From contig QUOL01000021.1 in the NCBI GenBank assembly GCA_009761415.1, positions 490,179-554,178 of the forward strand: 64,000 nucleotides of DNA, read 5' to 3'. Under the pieces are notes generated by a model, which saw only the letters and a program-made list of their open reading frames with translations, was not told where the DNA came from and did no database searches. The first letter of the stretch is position 1. Every line of letters starts with the position of its first letter. This DNA comes from Sarcomyxa edulis. Taxonomy: Eukaryota; Basidiomycota; Agaricomycetes; Agaricales; Mycenaceae. The position numbers were made by a program, and so were the translations under genes. Positions 18,852 through 31,034 of the stretch are shown piece by piece.

Positions 18852-19034
18852 TCCAGACTTCTTCCAGACTAGAAGTATGCATTGTGTTAAGGTTCGTGGT
18901 CTCTTCTATTTCGTATTGACCGCTGCCGATTGTCTGAGCGCTTTTGTGTATCCACAATAGGTTGAAAGCCGAAGAGACGTGCAGGGTTGAGGTGATCTTT
19001 GTAAGGAGGGGGAGAATGACCAGCAGCCATGACC
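18852..19034. other. Short spacer after the SDR gene
   Basis: This is the 3' region of the SDR gene, meeting the 3' end of the minus-strand hypothetical gene. No other feature is seen. Confidence 0.3.
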
Positions 19035-20046
19035 TCAGGTGTGGGTATTTAAGGAGGCAAGGAATGTGTGAAGTTCCGCCGGCGAATCAAACGGGACTTC
19101 TGACGATTTATTCAGTAACTCCATGGTGTCGATAAGTCCTGTTAGGCCGTGGATTAGAGTTTTGTGGTTCCTGACATGCGCGATTTCTGTCCCCGAAATC
19201 GGATTTCTAGGTATGTGGATTACCTTTTGATATAGACGCCAGTGTTCGGCCAAGATATCGATACGCACAGTGTGGAAACTAGACATGGAGCAGCAGCTAA
19301 AAATGTGATATATCGATGATGAGTGGAGGAAGCAAGGAAGAAATCCAGCCTAGGCCTGTGGGAACTTTGCGACCCTCACCAACATGTCGACTGCAAGATT
19401 TGCTTCGGATCGACTCTATCCTTCTGTCCTTCATCACTAGTATCAGAGATAGGCTTGCGCTTGGATTAATCAGGCTAAAGCGCTTGTCAAGTAAAGGCAC
19501 TTGTCCTTGTATAACGCTTGTAGCACATACAAAATGTCGCTGTTCGAATTCGCTGTCTCAGCCTCTACATTGAGTTTTCGACAGATCTATCTTTCATATC
19601 TAATGTGCGACATTTCGTTTATCGATCTTCCAGTGGCAAATATAGCCTTCGAAGGACTTCAATCAGACCAGGAGGCTTCTCGATTGAAAAATATCTAATT
19701 CGGAAGGGTATCAACTCAAACAACCCGCGGTAGTAATATTGAAGATGCTTCAAGTTCGAGGGTGTCGCGACTTGTGCCATAGTGATGTTTTGGTGATGTT
19801 CTTTTCATCGCAATCCTGGACTCCGATACGATTGACCTCCTTTCGAAGACGATAGATGTCGTGATACGCATCGCTGGGCTCGAAAATTGAAGTCACCCAT
19901 GCAGGTCCTCGGAATTCGTCGAGCTTCGCCAAGATTATGTCGTCGCAGTCCGACTTGTCCGTGGAAGCGCCCGGTGATGGTATATCAGAATTTATCACAG
20001 AGTACGAGACTCGCGTGGATGTAGATCGTAAGCGAACATGGAACAT
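19035..20046 (-). CDS. Possible multi-exon hypothetical gene
   Basis: Two protein-like blocks lie on the minus strand. The first (19750-20046, ATG start) is ~98 residues, acidic and polar. The last (about 19296-19035) follows a good acceptor (TTTTTAG) and reads RIDILAEHWRLYQKVIHIPRNP ending TFLASLN, which looks like a real soluble protein end. The link between the blocks is unresolved. I recognise no family. It converges on the SDR gene. Treat the exon structure as provisional; only the last block has a convincing amino-acid composition. Confidence 0.35.
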
Positions 20047-21163
20047 ACAATCGAGTTCAATGGATTTCTTCTTTATTTCAAGGGGAGGTGCGTACTGTTG
20101 AACATCCGAGTCTCGTCCGTTCTAATGCGAGGACAGACAAGCATCTTCATATTTCCTCATATGTCCACAAGAAAAGGTCAAGCTTTTACCTTCACTTTGC
20201 TTTTCCCCCGTCTTTCCATCTCCCTCTAATAACTTGATTGCCCTCAATGAAAGTCTTCAAGGCTGCTATCCCTCTCAAGAATTCCACCCCTACCCATTGT
20301 CCAGTGGTCATCCTTGTACTCGACTGTTCTTCGAGATACACACAGCTACTAGTAGCCAACCCTTGGTAGACTGCCTACGGTAGAAGCCTACGGTAAGTAC
20401 GCCTCTGTATTGTCGATCATTAGTTATACTTCATTCACATAATCTACAGAAGCATCCATCGGGCTCCTGCATACAGGTTCATTCTCATGAGCAAGCTTAG
20501 GCTATAATTAAATGTGGGTGTACTTGTGATAGGTCCAGAGTCACGCCACTACATGGATGCATAAACTTATGGCATATATGCACGGGGCCTCCTTCAGGAC
20601 ATTCTCCCGTGTACACTGGCTTATCATACGTGACATAGAGAACCTATCCTTCGAGCGAATTTGGGCGTTACTTTGTTCTCGTTCACTGTAGACTATGATT
20701 TAGCTTCGAAGCATGCTTTTAGATAGCACGACTCGAGTCTGTAAGTACCATACGAGATGCTTCAAATCACCGCCAAAACAATTTCCGTGTATCAATCCCG
20801 GCAGTACGCAAGGCGAAGTCCTTCTCCAGCTATCTTGGCCCCTGATCAGGTGTTGAGGTATACGTCCTGCCCGCAGGCCTTCGAGTTTGTCCGGGTCTTC
20901 TATCTAGGGTCCATGTGAACTGCCAGTGTGTGCATTGGTCTTTGCGTCGCATTTAGGATAGCTGTTTGCCCATTGCCAGGACCGCCCTTATGTGGGGCCC
21001 ATCATTATCGCACCGCAAGCAGCGAACACATTGTTCTTGCATTATCAACGGTTTGAACTGCAAAGGAACTCGAAAGAGTATACATCGAGCGTAGTATGGA
21101 GTGAAGTCCGAAGCAAACGCATGACTATCGTCAACGTGCTTCCTGTACGGATCGTCATCCGAG
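20047..21163. other. Long non-coding stretch
   Basis: No gene, RNA or repeat is recognised across about 1.1 kb. Open frames are short and show no family resemblance. It could contain promoter sequence for the minus-strand hypothetical gene. Confidence 0.35.
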
Positions 21164-22891
21164 TCAATGATACGTAGCCTCTAATCTGGAGCGCACATAG
21201 TCCCCTGCGGTGACGACTGCGTATTTGGCCGGATAGTCCTCAGAGACGCAGCTCGGTAGAGGCTGTGGATCCAGGAAGAAGGTCAGAATGCAAAGAGTGA
21301 TAAAATGTAAGTGAAATATAACAGTAACCTGTAAGCGAACATCGTAATCTGTACCGAAGAACAAAGGTATAGAGTACCGTTCGATTCCGGAGCGATTAAT
21401 TGCGCGGTGAACAGTCGATTTAAACACGTCATCTATATAGGAGATTCAGCCGCATGTATCACTTGTTTAGAGGGGGTCGCAATATAATGAAAATATGCAG
21501 CAAGACTCACTGGTCCATCTAGCGAACTGATCTCCTAAGCTGATGGATGCTAGGTCAGAAGAGCACCTCATCCTTCGGGCCAGGCTAAATACTCACTTGA
21601 GAACCAAAGTGCCCGATATAGGTACTGCGTCTATCCATTTCCCATCCATATTCTGTACTTGCAGCCCGCCTGCGGTGTCTTGCCATAAGATGGTGAAACA
21701 CTGTAGGTTCCAGGTTGAGCTTCAAGACGAACGAATGGAACAGCGGTTGGATTACCTCATAACTAGAGAAAGGGACGATGAATATTGATATTCGCACGCG
21801 AGGGATGAAAAGGGAATACATACTCGGTATGAGCACCAATTCCGATTCCTTTGTCGTTGGCATCGACTGCAGATGGGTTCTGCGGTGGATAGTGGAGAAA
21901 TCTCATGATGGCCGCTGGTTTTGTAGTCTAAAGACCGTACTAGTCAGCTGTGAAAGGTGAAGGATAGGAAGCTGTAAATGAACCTTATCATCGAAGAAAT
22001 TCTCTGGCAAGTCTAAAGCTAGAGCAAACAGAGGGAAAAGAAGTTGACCTAGACGCACTACGGCGTGACTATACGATCGATCATTGAAAAGGTGGTGATC
22101 AGACATGCGTGCAGGTCAAAGAAACGACTTGAGCCTACTAGTACGTGAGTACTGATTCCTTGAATCGTGGCAAGTCTGAGGCATCTGGCCAGACATTCCC
22201 GCCTGACATGGCTCCGTTCTGATGATTAGCCTCAGGGGCAGTCGATACATCTTCAGATTCCCAACCGAGGTCGAAACCTTCGTGAAGGTCCCCTTGACCG
22301 TTTGGGTCAGTATTTTCGCTCAGAAGAGCGGTATAGCCTTTAAAATTGGAGGTCTTTCGGATGTCAATCTAGACAAGTTGGATCAAACGAACGGTTTGAA
22401 CTCTGGAAAGGTAGCTGCAAAAGGCGCTTACCGCCTCCTTGGAGCTCGCTGGTAAGGAAAAGAACTCTTTGGCAGCATCGACAGTGTCGTTAATAACTGG
22501 CTCTGGAACTCCGTGATTCTTTACTACAGAAATCAAATAGAAGTGTCAGCTTTGTTCCAGGCTTGTTTACGCGCTTATCAGTGGTAAAAAAAATTCAAAG
22601 TGACGCCCCGTACGATGTAGCCTTTGAAGAGACAAGGACTGACTGTAAAAAAATCCGACATTGATACAGGCATCCCTGATGAGATCTGCCAGAGCTCTGC
22701 GGACAGTAGGATCGGTGCTCGATGCGTTTGTAAAGTCACTGGAATGTGAAACAGGTCATCCGTGTTTTGCATTGCGAAACAAACCCGGGTAAAGCTGACA
22801 TGATTGGAATCTGTTCAAATGTGCTTGATGTACGTCTATCTGCTAACAAGAATCCGGGAGCAGGACTAGGAAACTGTAGATGATCATCCAT
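21164..22891 (-). CDS. 2OG-Fe(II) dioxygenase, isopenicillin N synthase-like
   Basis: Eleven exons assemble in perfect phase to 344 residues: 22891-22800, 22738-22644, 22523-22432, 22368-22145, 22068-21984, 21927-21824, 21762-21756, 21700-21597, 21539-21511, 21432-21329 and 21262-21164. The N-terminal block (QIPIIDF, CINVGFFYIKNHGVP) is the DIOX_N domain. The C-terminal jelly roll has the iron ligands His229 and Asp231 (AHTDYE) and His286 (STVHRAIN), and the 2-oxoglutarate-binding Arg296/Ser298 (RYSIP). The end ITAGDYV-like (VTAGDYVRSRLEATYH) is typical of fungal members. Exon 7 is only 7 nt. The family oxidises small metabolites, often in secondary metabolism; the substrate here is unknown. 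The gene is divergent from fzo1 and shares its upstream region. Confidence 0.85.
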
Positions 22892-23328
22892 GATTGATAG
22901 TGGGTGGTGGTTAGAAGGAAAGATGTCTATTTATAGGATTACGCAGAGCTCACCCATGTATTCCCTATCTTCCTCCATCAAAAAACACTCATTTCGCTGC
23001 ACGACGGTGCACGATCTGGTATCTGCTCGTCGTCTTCAGCTCGAGTCCGAGAGTCGAGACCATCAGGATGACTTCAAACTTACGAGTCAGCGGGTAAACG
23101 CTATACGCTGACCGGTTGACCTCCTATCCACGTGCAAGTCCGGCACTTACCGATCACCAAATTTGCGGAGTATCTCATCGTCTCCATCTTCTCCCGCTCG
23201 ACCACTACACAGAAATACCCTCTTGTTGTCGTCAACCACAGCGACCAGCTGGTATATCCAGTACAATTCTGGTCACAACATACGAAAAAAAAAAGATTTA
23301 AACACTCCAAATTACCCCAGAATCTCTC
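22892..23328. promoter_or_regulatory. Shared upstream region between dioxygenase and fzo1
   Basis: This 437-bp gap separates two divergent start codons (22891 minus, 23329 plus) and so must contain both promoters. TATTTATAG near 22929, about 40 bases upstream of the dioxygenase ATG, is a possible TATA element. An A-rich run precedes the fzo1 start. No specific binding site is identified. Confidence 0.4.
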
Positions 23329-25967
23329 ATGTCTCAGACTTACTTTCCTACTTCTGCTCGATCAGCCAGTCCTTCGACCTTGAAAGATTCTAGTTTGGTC
23401 GGCGAGAAGCAGCTGAAGGTTGAGGATGTCCAGGAGGCATATATCGAGCAAAAAGACCGGTGAGTTTCCATGTTATTGGAGCCCGCTCGCATGCTTACAT
23501 ACCCAACTACAGTTTGGTGAATGCGATTGATTCCACTAAAACCATTCTTGGTGATCTACGAGTATTCAACAAGGATGAATGGGTCGTTCGCTACCCGCAG
23601 CTTCGTGAATCCGAGCCTGAATCTAACCCACCCCCCACCCCGAAACGTCGCCAATGGATGCGCCGATCACTCTCCTTCGCAGACGACCCAAGCTCTCAGA
23701 CGGAAGTCGTTCTGTCGTCAGAGAGACAGGGACTTACTCGCTCGGTTACCCTCGCATCCATAGCTGACGCTCAGGAGGACAGCGACGAGTCGAACACCGC
23801 CAAGGAAGACGAAGCCGAACGTCTCATCCCTACTTCCGACTTCCATGTCCTCCGTCTCGACCTAAAGCTTGGAGCTCACGGTTCGTCCAACTCTGCATCG
23901 TCTCTGGTCACTCAGCTCGAGAAATCTTCTATTGCCAACCTACTCGACGAGCGCATCGGTGCGTCCATCAACCATATCGACAAACTCAGCCTCCGAGTCC
24001 AAGACACCTCCTCCAAGGTTCTCGTCACCGGTGACCTGAACGCCGGTAAATCCACTTTCGTCAATGCGTTGCTCCGACGTGAGGTCATGCCTGTCGACCA
24101 ACAACCTTGCACAACGGCCTTCTGCGAAGTTCACGACGCCGCAGAGAACCAAGGTAAAGAGGAGGTTCACACCTTGAAGGAAGGCGTCACGTACGACATC
24201 AACGACGAATCGACTTTTGTTCGTGGAACTATTGAAGAGCTCGAGGATATCGTAGCCGAGAACGAGAGCACTCAACAGATGCTTAAGCTCTACCTCTCTG
24301 ATACCCGCGCTCCATCTGAATCTCTCCTGAACAACGGCGTCGTCGACATCTCTCTCATCGATGCTCCTGGTTTGAACCGTGACAGTCTCAAGACAACTGC
24401 GCTCTTCGCTCGTCAGGAAGAGATTGACGTTGTGGTGTTCGTCGTTTCGGCCGAGAATCACTTCACACTGTCCTCCAAAGAGTTCCTTTGGAATGCGAGC
24501 AACGAAAAGGCATACCTCTTCATCGTCGTCAATAAATACGATCAGATCAAGAACAAGGAGAAATGCCGACGTCTCGTGCTCGAGCAGATCAAACAGCTAA
24601 GCCCACGGACGTACGAGGACGCTGACGACCTCGTTCATTTCGTCGACTCGGCCGCTGCCCTCCAGCCTTTCACTGCCAACCCCGCCTTTGATGACCTCGA
24701 GTCGGCGTTAAGGTCGTTCGTGCTCGTGAAGAGGTCCAAGTCGAAACTACACCCCGTCTCCACCTACCTCTCCAACCTTCTTTCGGACATCGACCTTCTC
24801 GCTGGCGCCAACGCTATCGTCGCCGAATCAGAGTTGCTCCGTGCGAAAGAGGATCTCGATCGTGCCCGCCCGGTGTTGGAGAAGATGAAGAGTGGACGTG
24901 AGGTGCTTGAGGATGGATTGGAGATTGTTGAAGACGACGGTGCGACCAAGGCTGTCTCGAAGACTAAAGCCGTTTTGTCCGAGGCATTGGAGCGTGTTGG
25001 TCAGGGTATGCTCGGTGTCAATGTACCCAGTCTTCACATGCCTACGTACCCTGGCATCCTCGGTGTCTGGGACTATGCGAGGGATGTCAGGAGGGCCTTG
25101 CTTGCGAGCTTAGACTTCGCAGTCAAACTCGCGGAGGACGAAGCACGGGTCATCACCACTGTCGGTGTCGAGAAGATCAAAGATTTGGGCGAAGAACATC
25201 TGCCTGAGGGTGTCGAGAGGAGCAGAAGGGTGTTTATGCCAGAGGCTATGTTCAGCGCTAGGACTAAAGCCGGAAGACCTAGTAGACGAGTATCAACCAG
25301 CAATGGCCTCGTCGTCGCTGGTCTCGGAATTGGTCTCGCACAGCGATCTGACTTACTGGAGACGACCTTCCTCGATCTGTTCGATGTCCATCATCAATTC
25401 TCGGTCCATTTCGGTGGTGACAAGGAACACGGCAGCGAAGATGAGGATTCGACTCCTAGTGCTCTGAGTATCATCAGTGTTGGAGCTGGTGCTTTGACTA
25501 TGGTTGGAGGACAAGCTATCGGAGCGAGGAGCCTCATCGAAGGAGTTGTTCGTCTTAGTGATCTGGTTGCGAACGAGACCGCTAGGAAATGGGCTGCGCC
25601 TGTTTTAGGTGCCGTGACTATTGGTTTGACAGCGTATTTCATTCTGGAACTTCCCAACTCGATACCGCGGACTGTCGGCAGGAGGGTGAAGGCGTCGTTG
25701 GATAAAGACAAGGAACACCAAGAGGACGATACGTTTGTGAATGTTAATGCTGGAAGGATCAGCAGAGAGACGAGGAAGGTGTTGAGATTGGCATCGTGGG
25801 ATCTGAGAGAGAGGTTCAGAGGCGCTATGGAAGAAAGAGGAAAGGAGGTGAAGGGTGCGGAAGAGATGGAGAAGAAGGCTCAGAGGGCGAAGGAGTGGTT
25901 TGGTGATATTGGAAAGAGGACTGGCGAAATCAGAGTCAGTGCGAGACTGGGAGGCGATGATGCCTGA
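23329..25967 (+). CDS. fzo1: Mitofusin, dynamin-related GTPase of outer mitochondrial membrane
   Basis: Two exons (23329-23459 and 23513-25967) give 861 residues. The start lies in exon 1 (MSQTYF), because the long frame in exon 2 has no valid ATG of its own that preserves the N-terminal helix. GTPase motifs: G1 GDLNAGKST (217-225), G2 Thr in PCTTAF, G3 DAPG (327-330) and G4 NKYD (384-387). Two hydrophobic segments at about 692-716 and 736-758 form the membrane anchor, and a charged helical C-terminus matches HR2. Fzo1 tethers and fuses outer mitochondrial membranes, with both termini in the cytosol. Length is close to yeast Fzo1. All GTPase motifs look intact. Confidence 0.92.
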
Positions 25968-26417
25968 ATGGTGATTTGATCACTACCGCAACGCAGTTGT
26001 ATGTTTCCCTTTCTTCCACTTTCGTCGATCATCGTCTGGTTTCGTTCATCCTCTTTCTTTGTACATTTCTTGCATTTTTCTCTTTTTATTCTCTTCAGCT
26101 CTCCAAGAATTTTCGAACTCCCTCTTCAACCTCTATTATGACAGCCATCATCTTGCTCGTCTCCCCACACTCCTTGGTATCTCTTACAGCTAGAGCTCCG
26201 CAACCCACTTCTATGATCCCAACTCTGATTTCTTTCACTCTACGGAATGTAAATGTTTATATGAATTTTTTTGACGAGATTCACGACTATTCGGCTGGCC
26301 ATGGGGCTTGCTCGAACTTGAAGAATAACAATGATTGTTCCAATCATAAACTCTGCATTCAAGTGCGCATGCATGCATACGTTTTGACATTTGTTCTAAG
26401 TTGAGACCCAAGAGATC
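25968..26417. other. Convergent 3' region of fzo1 and the epoxide hydrolase gene
   Basis: The two genes end toward each other across 450 bp. It is T-rich near 26050, and only a spurious hydrophobic frame is seen. No terminator motif is assigned. Confidence 0.4.
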
Positions 26418-28030
26418 CTAGGCATACCCAGTCTTTCCTGGTACAACACCGAACGCAGGTCCTCCCTTCCCAAACATCCTGCGTACATCCCCGACGAGCT
26501 CTTTGGGTTTCTCGTGAGCCGCGAAATGGCCTCCACTATCGTGTTCAGACTCGAACACCACCTTACCGGTAGAACGGGTCCACCTTTTCGAAATTAGTGA
26601 GAACAACGTACGCGTAGGAGAAGGCAAGATGCTAACCTGCGTGGCAGACACACGAGTTCTTTCGGGAAGAATGAAAAGCCAAGAGGTATCTTCGGTGTCT
26701 CGCTGAGAGATATGCCGGTTAGAGGTATGTTGCCTGCTTCCATGATTTCGTAGTAGATGCGCAGAGACGCTGTAGGCCCTGCGCGAGAAAACCAGTAGAC
26801 CGAGACCCAATCGAGAACTAGGACCACATGATTATTCTTGTGAATGGACAAGGAATTTATGGTGGTACGTACTTTCATCATCCTCCCAAGGATAGGAATC
26901 TGTCCAAGTATGAAGCTTCTCATAAATCCAGGCTAACAGTCCAACAGGTGAGTCGGTGAGACTGTATCCCAATGTTTGTGGCTGCGTCGACTGTTCAAAG
27001 AAGTATCCACTGCTCGTTTTCTGATACCACTGCGTCCGAGCAAGACCTGCCTTTTCGGCAGGCGTGTAAGAGCCGAATATATGGGAGAGGAACAGAAGCG
27101 GACGCGAGGTTGGATGAGGTGGCATGGCACTGCAAGAGAAAGTTGGAAATGATGTTAAGGACGAACAGGGATGCGAGGAGCACAAGGAAACATACAAGGG
27201 CATATTGGTATGCCAGGCTTTGCTATGTTTTCCACCGTACTTGATGGCTATTTGGCGCGTTACCTAGATGTCATATCAACGCTGCGACACGGGGTTTAAG
27301 CTGTCCATTTGCGTACAAAATAGCCCCAGTCGCCTCCTTGAGTGACTGAAGACAAGATCAGTGAAAGGCTGGCGAGGTGGTTTCGACAAAAGCAAAACAA
27401 CAAACCGTATTCGTTGTATCCCAATGAGAGCAGAAGTTTGTGTCCTACCTAGATGATCGTCGTAATCAGTATCTGTTGATTGTGAGGAGTATAGACACAC
27501 GCACCTCAGCATACTGGGCGGCTGCGAATCCTTTCTTTTTTGGTGCCTCCGAGAATCCATATCCAGGTAGACTATAGGCTATAACGTGGAAGCTCGGATG
27601 ATCGGGTGATGAGGCAGTCAGTAACGGAAGTATCTTTCGTACTTCAAGAAAATGTCCTGGCCCTGTAGTGCACGTCAGTCTAGTGAAAATGGATAGTACG
27701 AGATCACAAACATCCATGGACGAACAACAACGGAATAGCACCGACTACCTCACTTTTCTGATGCACGTAGTGGATGTTGAGCGTCCCGTGCCCTTCGACT
27801 TCGATGTCTCTCGTGAACTGAGGCAACTTGTTGATTTCGGCTTCGTGTCTCTTCCAGTCGTACCCGTCTTTCCAGCGCGCGACCAAACGCTGCACATCAG
27901 CAAGTGGAACACCATAATTCCACCCCGAATCCTCGAGTTCGTCAGGGAAGGTTGTCAACTCTAGTTTCTTGCGTAGCAAGGTAAGCTGCTCATCGGACAC
28001 TGCGACTTTGAAACTCCTTTCAGAGGGCAT
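26418..28030 (-). CDS. Epoxide hydrolase, alpha/beta-hydrolase fold
   Basis: Eight exons (28030-27712, 27662-27505, 27448-27406, 27345-27317, 27263-27196, 27129-26873, 26817-26637, 26583-26418) join in phase to 406 residues. Residues 1-100 are the epoxide-hydrolase N-terminal domain. The oxyanion motif HGWP is at 105-108, the nucleophile is Asp179 in QGGDWG, and the catalytic His is His371 in GGHFAA. The lid region carries AWHTNMP and the C-terminal half is complete. The enzyme opens epoxides to diols with water, as in detoxification or secondary metabolism. There is no signal peptide, so it is probably cytosolic or microsome-associated. All catalytic residues are seen except the acid, which I could not fix with certainty. 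Confidence 0.9.
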
Positions 28031-29154
28031 GGTGGAAGAAGGATAGACAAAGACGGTGTGGAACTTCTTGCATGTCGCTTATAAACTAAGAGTGACGGCG
28101 CGAAGGCGTTCGGCTGGGGAAATGATGCGTTGAGCAGGGTTGATAGAATTCTAGAAGGTCGAACACACTCGATTGTCAGTAAGCCTTGGATCAGCCTGAG
28201 AATCTGCTGACCTATACATTTCTCTCGGATGAAAGGAAGGCGGAAGGGTCTAAGCTGCTAGTATTATGTACCTATTCTGTCCGTTAAGATGGTGACATGT
28301 TCAGACAATAAGACGTCAATTGCTGAGTCGTCGGGATCGCAATCATTTAAATGACGATTTCTTCGTATATAGATGGTTTCTAGTGTTGAGGAAAAATACT
28401 GTGATGTCTAGCTTATCTCTACTTGCAGAATCAATGCAGACTGGTTAGATTCGACTGGTTCGATGGAGACTCGTAAGAAAGAAGTGAAGACCTACTTGAC
28501 AGCCGGTGGGGAGTCCCTGTCTCTTTACAGCACAAGGGGTTGAACGAGGTTGAACGAGGTCAAAAGGCGACAGGCCCGTTCATCCCATTCGTAACACTAA
28601 AACAACCGATGTCTAGACATCCGATGTGAAGGTCCCGAGTTTGCGTTCGTTTGAGTCCAGTGGCTGGGCAGGAAACTACCGTTGAAGTTTGAATTATAGA
28701 CTCGGCGTGTGTCGCAATCTATAGCTTGTCGAGGATAGTCAAAATAGCCACGATACATGGAGAAGCCGACCGCAGACCATCCAAGCAAGTAGTATCGCCA
28801 TCGTAACTCCTAAAGAGGATGAGTCTGGACTTCTGAATCTCCAAGGATGAATCTACAGAAACTCTCGGTCAGCACAAGGGCAGTCTACACCGGGACTTAC
28901 GCCTTTTCCCCGAACGAAGCTTCGATGTATGTACGACAAGCGTTCTTGAAGCGGCTGAAGACACCCCTGTCTTAATCCATAGAATGGCCCTAACGGGCGG
29001 GCCTGGACACTAGGAGTACACGTGTGAGATATTATGTAAGTATTTTTGTTTTCACCATGTACTATCTACTACTGCCACAGAAAATACTATAACAAGCGTA
29101 TGTTTATATTGATTGAACTGACAGCGACAAAGAGTGGGCGTTGAGTACTGAATA
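28031..29154. other. Non-coding stretch between epoxide hydrolase and F-box gene
   Basis: About 1.1 kb without a recognised gene. It contains the epoxide hydrolase promoter side and a short tandem GGTTGAACGA duplication near 28539. A 63-residue minus-strand frame at 28597 has no family resemblance. Confidence 0.35.
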
Positions 29155-30323
29155 TTAAATTGTGCTCCATTCCATCGGTGCGGGAGCCGCGACACCGGAT
29201 CTCAAAGACCTAACGTTTCTCTGTATATCTTCTTTGCTCGTTTGTCCAAGGCCACTGTCCCACCATTCCGTCGTGTTCTCATCCATACCACATGACCATG
29301 ACCGCGTATCTAGATAGCGTGTCCACATCATGCCTCCGAAGCAGATGAACGCCAACAAAAAAGTCGTATCCGACGCAACGTTGAGAGTGTACAGCACTCT
29401 ATATCGGAACTCCTCTTCTGAGATGGATCTAAGCGAATCGCAAGGAGAACATTCGGCATATCTGTTGATAAGGAGGTTCCGTAGACGAGGAAAGACTGCT
29501 TTCGAAGACGTTACGATACTAAGTACTTTCTGTAAATTGATGGTTAGCCTATTTTTTCTGTATTTGAATAGCCTTCGCTCACCAATGGGTTGAGCATAGG
29601 CTGCTCGACAGTCAATGTATGGAGATTGGGGATATTTTCCGATAGAGCCCAAAAGACAGGTTCGATATCGACTGCAGGTAGCAACCTGATGGAAAGGGAC
29701 TCCAATGAATTTTTCATCGACGCAGAACTGACAACGGCCAAAATTTGATCCACTTCTTCGTAACTGAGAGGGGTAGTGAATGACACCTCGGAGAGTCGAC
29801 GATGCCATGCAACGTCGACCGAGGCAATGTCTCCTCCTATCCTCAGGGTATGCATACTGGGCAGGGTCAACCTCGTATACATAGGGCGCTGTGCTCGAGG
29901 TGTACGGGCAATCGATAGCGTAGACTCGGATTTCCGAATTATACTGAATCGTTTCATACACAAACACATCCAGTCTCCGTCTCCCGGGCATGTCGTGATC
30001 GACAAAGAATGCAAATTTTGCAGGCATAAGAGAGTTTCGCAGAACATGGGGAACATGATGAATTTGTCGCCATATCCTACCGCCGAAAATGTTAGCGTCT
30101 TCACAAAATTCGAATAAAAGTCGGAGAGTGTCGTCCTCGATGCTATTGTAGTGAAAAACAATCTCGCAGAGAGGTCCTGGACGTCTACGGTTGTATACAA
30201 TGCTCGCGTTCCGATGCTGTGCATGATCTTGTTGGTCCTCATGACTACAGTCACGGTAAGCTTTGAAGACTGCTCTAAGATTGAGAGGATAGTTTCGGTT
30301 GGGAGGACCAATATCGTAGACAT
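29155..30323 (-). CDS. F-box-like protein with leucine-rich region
   Basis: Two exons (30323-29583, 29529-29155) separated by a 53-nt intron encode 371 residues. The N-terminus LPTETILSILEQ followed by VMRTNKIMHSIGTRALYTTV has the pattern of a fungal F-box (LPxEIxxxIL ... C/N ... LY). The rest shows spaced leucine-rich segments (LQNLHSLSI, MHTLRIGG, LESLSIRLLP, LHTLTVEQP), a likely solenoid for substrate binding. F-box proteins recruit targets to SCF ubiquitin ligases through Skp1. A competing frame over 29155-30027 is an antiphase shadow of exon 1 that shares exon 2. Substrate is unknown; large F-box families are usual in agaricomycetes. Confidence 0.65.
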
Positions 30324-31034
30324 GTTCGAGAAGTACCTAAATGTATCCCATTAGTTTTGGACATATAATACACACAGGATACATGAACACGTTACCCGGG
30401 ATTGGGCTGAGAGTCCCGACGATTTCGCGACGCCTTACGCGCCATGACAGCCATTTGACGCTGTTTGTACCGTCTTCGATAAAACGACATGGAGATAGCT
30501 TGCAGCTGGAATGGATTTTAAACGTACAAAATCGAGGTATCCACTCATCTTCAGCAATTGGATTGCTCTTAAATATCCCGGGATTCCGAGATCCTCGATA
30601 GCGGTAAACTGAGACAGTAGACGAAACATACAGAGCATGGTGGAAGTTTGACGAGGTGCGAGGATGGAGAATATAGCAAGTTGCGCTGCCATGTGGTTCT
30701 GGGGAAAGCGCAACGTGGATCGATCGAATCGGACTTTGACGGGAATGCTCAGATTTGTCTCAAATGTTACTCGAGCTCGTCATCCGGGGCGATCACTGGA
30801 TCGTATAGTATTTAACTCGTGTTTCAAGTCCATTCAGGTCCGTATGCCTCGTATCCTGACAGAAGATAAAAACAAAATTCCATCAGGATCTTCTTCTCGG
30901 TATAGTCTGAACTTGATTTACTTTTTCGATGCTCATTCTGCTGTTTTTCCTTAGTGTCACTCGATTGCAGTGGCGAAATTATATACAACGCCATCCTAAA
31001 GGTTTTGCCAAAAAAGAGAGGCCTCCGGTTGAAA
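30324..31034 (-). other. Unassigned stretch, possible decayed minus-strand gene
   Basis: Several minus-strand blocks (30435-30713 and 30824-31081) have ATGs and protein-like composition but do not splice into a clear product, and none matches a family I know. This may be an old F-box copy beside the intact one, or simply the kinase promoter with chance frames. Confidence 0.25.

Noticed and set aside
23460..23512. Mitofusin start at 23460
   Set aside because: This stretch is an intron (GTGAGT to TACAG). The conserved N-terminal helix continues into the upstream exon starting at 23329.
29155..30027. 290-residue minus-strand frame over the F-box gene
   Set aside because: Its first part is the wrong phase of exon 1. 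Only its last 124 codons are real, as exon 2 of the F-box gene.
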